A stretch of DNA of 5,191 nt from an uncultured Collinsella sp. (GTDB taxonomy: Bacteria > Actinomycetota > Coriobacteriia > Coriobacteriales > Coriobacteriaceae), in the NCBI GenBank assembly GCA_958431945.1, contig CAUASQ010000113.1, forward strand, positions 1 to 5,191. Reading direction: 5' to 3'. The notes beneath the pieces are model-generated. The model did not search any database. It was given only the letters and a program-made list of their open reading frames with translations, and had not been told where the DNA came from. Position numbers and translations under genes: made by a program. Positions 1 to 3,593 of this stretch are shown here, piece by piece (positions within the stretch are counted from its first letter, which is position 1; each line of letters begins with the position of its first letter).

Positions 1-119
1 CTGCCGGCAAGCGAGCCGGCCTGACAGTCATTGCCAAGCGCGAGGAGCGCTTTGGCTTTAGCCAGGATGCCGCGGACAAGATTATCGACCAGCTGCCGGA
101 ACTGCTGGAGCTTTCTTAA
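1..119 (+). CDS. HAD-superfamily hydrolase, C-terminal fragment
   Basis: Only the last 38 complete codons are present, read from base 3 to a TAA at 117-119; the start lies left of the window. The peptide has the pattern AGKRAGLTVIAKREERFGFS followed by an acidic helix and ends DQLPELLELS. This resembles the end of HAD family IA phosphatases (phosphoglycolate phosphatase or beta-phosphoglucomutase type), where an Ala/Gly-rich helix and a TVIA-like strand follow the motif IV aspartates and the chain closes with an 'I.dl.eLl.l' helix. The catalytic motifs (DxDxT, the motif II Ser/Thr, the motif III Lys) are outside the window, so neither substrate nor activity can be judged. It converges with the tatD gene on the other strand, with an inverted-repeat element between them. 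No strong U-tailed terminator directly follows the stop; the hairpin at 275-314 is the nearest candidate. Confidence 0.65.
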   Translation, partial: AGKRAGLTVIAKREERFGFSQDAADKIIDQLPELLELS

Positions 120-149
120 GGGGTCTGTAGGAGGCTCTTTAAGGGTCCA

Positions 150-377
150 TGGACAAAAAATGCCAAATATGAGTACTGTAACTATTTTAGTAACAGCAAA
201 ATCAAGCCTTTGAGGCCCTAGCTGAGTGTCTGGGAGCGATAAAAGCCTGTTTTAAATGGCTTTAGCCATGCTAAAACACCTAGATAATGAACGGCTGTAC
301 ATTATCTAGGTGTTCATTTGTCGCAAAATAATGCTACTAACATTGCAACAGTACTCATATTTGGTGTTTTTTGCCCA
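150..377. repeat. Non-coding element with 30-bp terminal inverted repeats (MITE-like)
   Basis: Bases 150-179 and the reverse complement of 348-377 match at 27 of 30 positions. The shared core is ACAGTACTCATATTTGG followed by two differing bases and a run of six T. Weaker similarity continues inward (TTTAGTAACA against GTTAGTAGCA). The 228-bp element has no convincing ORF, is AT-rich compared with the flanking genes, and contains a perfect 15-bp hairpin near its middle-right. Its left end lies inside the palindrome GTCCATGGAC (145-154). Its right end stops 6 bases before the tatD stop codon. No target-site duplication is evident. It could be a MITE-like mobile element, a repetitive intergenic palindrome, or a transcription barrier between convergent genes. 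Mobility is inference; the inverted repeat itself is directly visible. Confidence 0.6.
275..314. terminator. Perfect 15-bp hairpin, possible bidirectional terminator
   Basis: AACACCTAGATAATG (275-289) and its exact reverse complement (300-314) flank a 10-base loop. On the minus strand the hairpin runs into TTTTAG, a short U-rich tail that could end tatD transcription. On the plus strand it is followed by CATTTG, a poor tail, so termination of the HAD gene is less certain. The stem is AT-rich but long. It sits inside the inverted-repeat element and may instead be part of that element's folded structure. Confidence 0.5.
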
Positions 378-383
378 CCGGGG

Positions 384-1166
384 TCAGCGGAAGTCAAATA
401 TGAAGCGCGAATTTTCCAAAACGATCGATTCGGCGCTCTCCACGACGCAGTTTTTAAGTTCGGCGATGTGCAGGGAGGCACTTTTTAGCGATGTGATGAG
501 CTGTCGCGCGCTTGCGTCTGCTTGCGGTTCGGCTGGAGCATCGGTTTCGAGCAGCAGACGGTCGAGTGGGATCTGTCGGGCGTATTCACGACCGCGCTTA
601 GTAGCGAGCATCCGCTCATTCACGGAAAAATAGCAGCTTGCGTTTCGCGCACGGACGAACTCGTTCGAGGTGCCGCTAAACCAGTGGAAGATGATGGCGG
701 GTGAGTTGGGGCTTGGGGTGAGTAATCCATATGACTCAAGGGCGTCCAGTACGGTTCCTGCCGAACGAACAGCGTGAATTGATATCACGCGCCCGGCGAG
801 AGGGTACTGCACGAGTGCATCGCAGAGACGGTCAAGTGCCTGTATTTGAAGCGGTTCGCTTCCGGCAAAGCGCGCGGAAAAGTCGAGTCCTACCTCGCCG
901 ATATAGCGCTCTTGGTCAGCAACTTCGCAAAGCAGATTGACTTCGGCAGGACCGCAGCGGCCGTCGGCGAGCCACCAGGGATGGAGGCCGGCGCCCGCGA
1001 TAATGTTTGGGTATCGGCTGGCCCGCTTTTTTGCTGCCGCGAAGTCGCGTGGGTCGACCCCGCAGTCAAAGAGCCCCAGACCCAACGCCGCCGACTCACT
1101 GGCTGCAGCATCGGGGCTGAGCATCAAATCAAGATGACAATGCGTGTCAAAGAATCGCGGTTCCAT
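384..1166 (-). CDS. TatD-family metal-dependent hydrolase
   Basis: This is a 260-residue protein of the TatD branch of the amidohydrolase (TIM-barrel) superfamily; characterised members are metal-dependent DNases or exonucleases. The expected metal ligands are visible: H9 and H11 in DTHCHLD, E91 in IGEVGLDF, H131 in ISIHA, H161 in FHWFSG and D209 in LLLETDAP. AGLHP is at about 59-63. Length is typical of the family (about 255-265). I chose the ATG at 1164-1166 because it opens directly on the first beta strand (MEPRFFDTHCH). The reading frame extends 18 codons further upstream into the preceding gene, but those Arg/Ala-rich residues are unlike TatD N-termini. An AGGA lies 9 bases before the chosen start. 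It begins 14 bases after the tcdA stop, so the two are probably one transcript. The family is clear; the physiological substrate is not, and the gene is not necessarily the E. coli tatD orthologue. Confidence 0.9.
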   Translation of the reverse strand: MEPRFFDTHCHLDLMLSPDAAASESAALGLGLFDCGVDPRDFAAAKKRASRYPNIIAGAGLHPWWLADGRCGPAEVNLLCEVADQERYIGEVGLDFSARFAGSEPLQIQALDRLCDALVQYPLAGRVISIHAVRSAGTVLDALESYGLLTPSPNSPAIIFHWFSGTSNEFVRARNASCYFSVNERMLATKRGREYARQIPLDRLLLETDAPAEPQADASARQLITSLKSASLHIAELKNCVVESAESIVLENSRFIFDFR

Positions 1167-1180
1167 CGCAGGGCATCCTG

Positions 1181-1972
1181 CTAGTCCAAGCGCTGGCCGT
1201 CGGCGCGCACGCGCTCGCACCCGCGCCCGCTGATCTGGCGGATAACCTCGCCGGCAATCATCTGACCCATGATGGGCGGCATAAAGCTGGCGGTACCCAA
1301 CTCGGTACGCTCGTGGATGTTGGACGGGTCGCGGGGTTGGGTTTTAACCGATTCCTCACAGCTAAACAGCACGTGCAGGCTCTTGATTCCGCGCTTCTTA
1401 CATTCTTTGCGCATAATGCGGCTCATGGGGTCGCGCACGGTGTCAAAGATATCGGCAAAACGCAAGCATTCGGGATGCAGCTTGTTGGCCCCGCCCATAG
1501 AGCTAACCAAACGAATGTCGTGATCTTGAGCATATTTGGCAATGGTGAGCTTGGCCGAGATGGTGTCGATGGCGTCGACGACGTAGTCGAGCTTGCCGCC
1601 CGTCTGCTCAAAAACGCTCGTAAAGAACTCGTCGATATTGTCGCTCAGCAGATATTCAGTTCGCTTGATGACGGTGGTGGCGGGATTGATATCGTGGATC
1701 ATGGCTTCCATAACATCGACCTTGCGCTTGCCGACGGTGCTGTGAAAGGCGATGGACTGGCGATTGATATTGCTGGGCGCGATGATGTCCTTGTCCAGAA
1801 TCACAAAATGCCCGATGCCGCCGCGGGCAAGTGCCTCGCAGCAGTTAGAGCCCACGCCTCCGCAGCCGAGTATCAGCACCGTGGTGTTGGCGAGCTTGTC
1901 GAGTGCCTCGCGGCCCATGATGATCTCGAGCTTGGTGTCGCGTGTCTCGACGAGTGCAGCAGTTTCGGTCAT
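1181..1972 (-). CDS. tcdA: tRNA threonylcarbamoyladenosine dehydratase (TcdA, E1-like ThiF fold)
   Basis: This is a 263-residue E1-like adenylating enzyme. TcdA uses ATP to cyclise t6A at position 37 of ANN-decoding tRNAs to ct6A in the cytoplasm. Visible features are the glycine-rich nucleotide loop LGCGGVGS (35-42), the acidic strand end ILDKD (58-62) with the following SNINRQ (67-72), K84 in VGKRKVD, and VVDAIDTISAK (131-141). A Ser/Met-rich SSMGGANK segment and a late GTASFMPPIMGQMIAGEVI helix close the fold, as in the TcdA (YgdL/CsdL) subgroup rather than ThiF or MoeB; no zinc-binding CxxC pairs are seen. Length is close to that of E. coli TcdA (about 268). The start at 1972 is preferred over the ATG at 1978 because GGAGG lies 6 bases before the former and touches the latter. 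It is the first gene of a probable tcdA-tatD operon. No CsdA or CsdE partner is in the window. Confidence 0.9.
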   Translation of the reverse strand: MTETAALVETRDTKLEIIMGREALDKLANTTVLILGCGGVGSNCCEALARGGIGHFVILDKDIIAPSNINRQSIAFHSTVGKRKVDVMEAMIHDINPATTVIKRTEYLLSDNIDEFFTSVFEQTGGKLDYVVDAIDTISAKLTIAKYAQDHDIRLVSSMGGANKLHPECLRFADIFDTVRDPMSRIMRKECKKRGIKSLHVLFSCEESVKTQPRDPSNIHERTELGTASFMPPIMGQMIAGEVIRQISGRGCERVRADGQRLD

Positions 1973-1978
1973 AGACAT

Positions 1979-1983
1979 CCTCC
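1979..1983 (-). promoter_or_regulatory. Ribosome binding site that decides the tcdA start
   Basis: The minus strand reads GGAGG, then ATGTCT, then ATG. The spacing is zero to the first ATG and 6 bases to the second, so the second (1970-1972) is the likely initiation codon and the protein begins MTETAAL. Confidence 0.75.
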
Positions 1984-2016
1984 GATGGGGAAGCGAATCG
2001 TGTTTTAGCTATCGCC

Positions 2017-2022
2017 ATTATA
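2017..2022 (-). promoter_or_regulatory. tcdA-tatD promoter, -10 element
   Basis: The minus strand carries a perfect TATAAT here, about 45 bases upstream of the tcdA start, giving a predicted leader of roughly 38 bases. The expected -35 position (about 2040-2045) reads TCAAAT, a weak match to TTGACA. The -10 is therefore convincing, but the promoter may be weak or need an activator. Confidence 0.5.
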
Positions 2023-2059
2023 GGTATTATCGCGATTCCATTTGAGCCCTAGGGGCTTG

Positions 2060-2088
2060 TTGAAATGAGGCAGGGATTCGCATAAGAT
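2060..2088 (+). promoter_or_regulatory. Promoter for antisense RNA of the putative type I toxin
   Basis: TTGAAA (2060-2065, five of six consensus bases) is separated by exactly 17 bases from TAAGAT (2083-2088, four of six). The predicted transcription start is near 2095. No ORF follows on this strand. Instead the transcript would run against the 3' end of the small minus-strand gene and reach an intrinsic terminator at 2154-2185, so it most likely drives a small regulatory RNA. Confidence 0.55.
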
Positions 2089-2097
2089 GAAGCAGAT

Positions 2098-2121
2098 GGC
2101 ACCCGTTGCAGCGGGTTAGCC
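2098..2121 (-). terminator. 3' hairpin of the toxin-like mRNA
   Basis: Read on the minus strand, GGC, a two-base TA bulge, ACCCG, the loop CTGCAA, CGGGT and GCC form an 8-bp bulged stem. It is followed by ATCTGCTTCATCTT, a pyrimidine-rich but not poly-U tail. It probably marks the 3' end of the toxin transcript, by weak intrinsic termination or as a 3' protective structure. The same bases fold as the 5' hairpin of the antisense RNA on the other strand. Confidence 0.4.
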
Positions 2122-2153
2122 AACTCCCAAACACGTTTGTAGCGTGAGAAGTG

Positions 2154-2185
2154 GCCGTCTTCGCATTACGCGGGGGCGGCTATTT
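2154..2185 (+). terminator. Intrinsic terminator of the antisense RNA
   Basis: GCCGTCTTCGC (2154-2164) pairs without mismatches with GCGGGGGCGGC (2170-2180), using three G-U wobbles and a 5-base loop ATTAC. The wobbles make the stem strong as plus-strand RNA and weaker on the minus strand, where they become A-C mismatches. That fits a plus-strand terminator which the oppositely directed toxin transcript can read through. It is followed by TATTTCATT, a moderately U-rich tail overlapping the toxin stop codon. Confidence 0.6.
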
Positions 2186-2266
2186 CATTCGACCTCCAAT
2201 GTGGATGCCGAGCTCCACAGCCGCGATTACAAGCAACAACAACGTCAGGACATCGTTAATACTCAT
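2180..2266 (-). CDS. 28-residue hydrophobic peptide, putative type I toxin
   Basis: An ATG at 2264-2266 is preceded by AAGGAG with a 7-base spacer, a near-ideal ribosome binding site; the frame ends at TAG (2180-2182). The peptide starts MSINDV, has a continuous hydrophobic stretch from about residue 6 to 25 (LTLLLLVIAAVELGIHIGG, with E18 and H22 inside) and ends in a basic tail RMK. This is the plan of small membrane-acting peptides such as TxpA/BsrG or holin-like toxins: one membrane helix of about 20 residues and a short charged C-terminus. I cannot assign it to a named family. It has its own candidate promoter (-10 at 2318-2323), a leader that can hide its ribosome site, a structured 3' region and a convergent antisense RNA. 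It is divergent from the sdpR-sdpI operon. A harmless small membrane protein or regulatory leader peptide is possible; the translation signal is strong, the toxin role is inference. Confidence 0.6.
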   Translation of the reverse strand: MSINDVLTLLLLVIAAVELGIHIGGRMK

Positions 2267-2273
2267 AGTCCAT

Positions 2274-2294
2274 CTCCTTCTTGGGAAGAGGGAG
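2274..2294 (-). promoter_or_regulatory. Hairpin occluding the toxin-like gene's ribosome binding site
   Basis: On the minus-strand RNA, CUC, three unpaired bases, CUUC, the loop CCAA, GAAG and GAG fold together. The right arm, GAAGGAG, is the Shine-Dalgarno itself. Seven base pairs therefore compete with the ribosome for this site. Local occlusion of the start region is common in type I toxin mRNAs, where it delays translation. Confidence 0.45.
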
Positions 2295-2317
2295 CTGGCC
2301 CATCTGCTTCTGGACCC

Positions 2318-2323
2318 ATTGTA
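2318..2323 (-). promoter_or_regulatory. Candidate -10 of the toxin-like gene promoter
   Basis: The minus strand reads TACAAT (five of six consensus bases), placing the start of transcription near 2311 and giving a leader of about 45 bases. The -35 position shows only a weak TAGAAC. The call is supported mainly by its position, because the predicted 5' end coincides with the arm that matches the 3' end. Confidence 0.4.
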
Positions 2324-2361
2324 TCTAAAAACGAACGAATGTTCTATACATAACATTGCTA

Positions 2362-2385
2362 TTAGATAATTAGACAAACATCTAA
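2362..2385. promoter_or_regulatory. Probable SdpR-type operator
   Basis: TTAGAT (2362-2367) and ATCTAA (2380-2385) form a 6-bp inverted repeat with 12 bases between them. A further TTAGA (2370-2374) pairs with TCTAA (2381-2385) across six bases. The half-sites cover the -35 and part of the spacer of the sdpR promoter. ArsR-family repressors generally bind AT-rich inverted repeats overlapping their own promoter, so autorepression is the natural reading, but the binding itself is inferred. Confidence 0.45.
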
Positions 2386-2399
2386 ATATCAAGTATAGT
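2371..2399 (+). promoter_or_regulatory. Promoter of the sdpR-sdpI operon
   Basis: TAGACA (2371-2376) and TATAGT (2394-2399) each match five of six consensus bases and are exactly 17 bases apart. Transcription should start near 2406, about 28 bases before the sdpR ATG. This also argues against the in-frame upstream ATG at 2404, which would lie at or before the 5' end. Confidence 0.7.
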
Positions 2400-2433
2400 G
2401 TGCATGTCGCGAGAGATAGCGAGAGGAGGTTCT

Positions 2434-2712
2434 ATGCCGGGAGAAGGTTTTAAGGCGCTGGCTGATCCAACGCGGCGGCGCATTTTGGAACTGCTGCGCG
2501 AGGGCAATTGCACGGCGGGGGAGCTTGCCAAGCATTTCGATATCAGTAAGCCGTCGCTGAGCCATCACTTGGCGACGCTTAAAAACGCCGGGTTGGTGAC
2601 CGACGAGCGCCATGGCCAAAACATCGTATACAGCTTAAACACCACCGTCATGCAGGATTTAATTGGCTGGTTTATGGGTTTTACAAACAATGAAGGTGAT
2701 AAGGATGAATAA
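2434..2712 (+). CDS. sdpR: ArsR-family autorepressor, SdpR-like
   Basis: This is a 92-residue winged-helix DNA-binding protein. It opens with the family signature FKALADPTRRRILELL (6-21). The helix-turn-helix lies at about 27-55 (TAGELAKHFDISKPSLSHHL then LKNAGLV), and the beta wing at 56-68 (TDERHGQNIVYSL). The ELCVC-type metal site of ArsR/SmtB sensors is missing, and only C26 is present. This fits the SdpR subgroup, which in Bacillus subtilis is not a metal sensor but is sequestered at the membrane by SdpI. The ATG at 2434 has an AGGAGG four bases upstream. Its stop overlaps the start of the SdpI-like gene by 8 bases, so the two are translationally coupled. It probably represses its own operon through the repeats at 2362-2385. 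Family assignment is firm; the SdpR function rests on subgroup likeness and the neighbouring gene. Confidence 0.85.
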   Translation: MPGEGFKALADPTRRRILELLREGNCTAGELAKHFDISKPSLSHHLATLKNAGLVTDERHGQNIVYSLNTTVMQDLIGWFMGFTNNEGDKDE

Positions 2713-3409
2713 CGAAAACAAGGGCATTCACCCCACAGGGGTATCGTCGCGCGTGTGGATTGCGCTGGTCGCTCTGTGCGTCGCCAATGTCGTAGCGCAC
2801 CTCATGGTGATGCCGAGCTTGCCTGCGCAGATTCCCACGCACTGGGGCGCGAACGGCGCTGTCGACGGTTGGGGTCCTAGCTGGATGGCCTCCGCGCTCG
2901 GCGTGCTGCCTCTGGCGCTTCTCGCAATGTTCTGCGTGGTGCCGCGCATCGATCCCAAAGGTGAGGCATATCGAACCTCGGGTAAGTTCTATCAGGGCTT
3001 CGTAATTGCCTTCACCTTGTTCATGTGCGCCATAAGCTGGCTGGGAGAGCTTACGGTCTGGGGCGTGGTGCCGGCGGTCGGTTCGGTCAACGTGCTGATT
3101 TCCGGTGCTGTCGGTTTGCTGTTCATCGGCGTAGGCAACTACTTGCCGCGTGTGAAGCAGAACTATACGCTCGGTATCAAGACGCCCTGGGCGCTTGCCG
3201 ATCCCGAGAACTGGCGCCGTACGCAGCGCTTTGGCGGTGCCTGCTTTATGGTGCTGGGTGTTGGCCTGATTGCGATGGGCGTGGCGGGCAGCGTGCTTTC
3301 GAGTGAAGTCGTCGCCGCGGTGATTGCGGTTCTGGCGTTTGGTTCGGTCGGAGCCGTCTACGTCTACTCGTATCTGCTGTGGCGCAAATCGCAGCGGGCC
3401 GTTCGCTAA
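2705..3409 (+). CDS. sdpI: SdpI-family membrane protein (DUF1648 plus SdpI domain)
   Basis: This is a 234-residue polytopic membrane protein. Hydrophobic segments lie near residues 18-37, 60-80, 97-115, 128-146, 179-198 and 202-225, giving about six helices. The N-terminal DUF1648 signature LPAQIPTHWGANGAVDGWG (39-57) sits between helices 1 and 2. The SdpI signature GNYLPRVKQNYTLGIKTPW (144-162), followed by ALADPENWRRTQRFGG, precedes helix 5. In Bacillus subtilis SdpI gives immunity to the SdpC killing peptide and, when bound to it, captures SdpR at the membrane to derepress the operon. The ATG at 2705 has AAGG eight bases upstream and overlaps the end of sdpR by 8 bases. Many bacteria carry this pair without sdpC, and none is seen here, so the true ligand is unknown. 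It may protect against foreign peptides or act in envelope stress. Confidence 0.85.
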   Translation: MNNENKGIHPTGVSSRVWIALVALCVANVVAHLMVMPSLPAQIPTHWGANGAVDGWGPSWMASALGVLPLALLAMFCVVPRIDPKGEAYRTSGKFYQGFVIAFTLFMCAISWLGELTVWGVVPAVGSVNVLISGAVGLLFIGVGNYLPRVKQNYTLGIKTPWALADPENWRRTQRFGGACFMVLGVGLIAMGVAGSVLSSEVVAAVIAVLAFGSVGAVYVYSYLLWRKSQRAVR

Positions 3410-3473
3410 GGTTGCGGAAAACTAGCGTACGCAGTTCATAGTATGTTCCGGGGGACTTTTCCCAGGTAGTATT

Positions 3474-3502
3474 AGGGGGTGTGGGCAACCATGCCCCTTT
3501 TT
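3474..3502 (+). terminator. Strong intrinsic terminator of the sdpR-sdpI operon
   Basis: AGGGGGTGTGG (3474-3484) pairs with CCATGCCCCTT (3489-3499) across a GCAA tetraloop of the stable GNRA class, 11 pairs with three G-U wobbles. Five T residues follow at 3498-3502, partly inside the stem. It lies 64 bases after the sdpI stop and separates the operon from ettA. Confidence 0.8.
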
Positions 3503-3593
3503 CGTTACGTTTCAGAACTGATTTCCTTATTTCGTTTCCACTAAAGCGAATCAAGAATAGGGAAACAGCAGGTAGAAAGGATAAAACAGACAA

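Larger units (their letters stand above)
2095..2188 (+). ncRNA. Predicted antisense RNA antitoxin (about 95 nt)
   Basis: This transcript is inferred from the promoter at 2060-2088 and the terminator at 2154-2185. It would be fully complementary to the 3' untranslated region of the small toxin-like mRNA and to its stop codon and last two or so codons. The predicted fold has three hairpins: a 5' stem ACCCG/CGGGT (2101-2116, loop TTGCAG), a middle stem CACG/CGTG (2132-2146, seven-base loop containing TTTGT), and the terminator stem. Such small loops could start pairing with the complementary loops of the target. The tail-to-tail overlapping layout resembles TxpA/RatA and BsrG/SR4 in Bacillus subtilis. 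Exact ends are uncertain by several bases, and the function is inferred from arrangement, not from similarity to a named RNA. Confidence 0.5.
2089..2310. repeat. 11-bp perfect inverted repeat joining the toxin mRNA ends
   Basis: GAAGCAGATGG at 2089-2099 is exactly repeated in inverted orientation at 2300-2310. In the predicted minus-strand transcript the second copy falls at the very 5' end (start near 2311) and the first copy just after the 3' hairpin. The two ends of the message could therefore pair over a span of about 220 bases. Only the two 11-base arms are repeats; the sequence between them is the small gene and its flanks. Confidence 0.6.

Noticed and set aside
116..148. Approximate direct repeat TTAAGGGGTC / TTAAGGGTCC after the HAD stop
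   Set aside because: It is about ten bases and imperfect, with no context to give it meaning; no target duplication on the far side of the element matches it.
392..403. Repeat-like CAAATATGA near the end of tatD, matching the element's core
   Set aside because: Only nine bases are shared; the flanks do not match and it lies in coding sequence, so chance is the simplest explanation.
310..633. Plus-strand frames overlapping the end of tatD
   Set aside because: They are antisense to the conserved TatD motifs, lack ribosome binding sites and begin inside the inverted-repeat element.
1313..2008. A 231-codon plus-strand frame opposite tcdA
   Set aside because: It is wholly antisense to tcdA, whose motifs are clear, and the peptide shows no recognisable domain.
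2045..2057. Small hairpin AGCCC-TAG-GGGCT
   Set aside because: It has only five base pairs and no U tail on either strand. It lies between the tcdA and antisense-RNA promoters and could at most be a minor transcript end.
3425..3432. Palindrome GCGTACGC downstream of sdpI
   Set aside because: Eight bases, extendable only with a bulge; too short for a terminator and not near a promoter.
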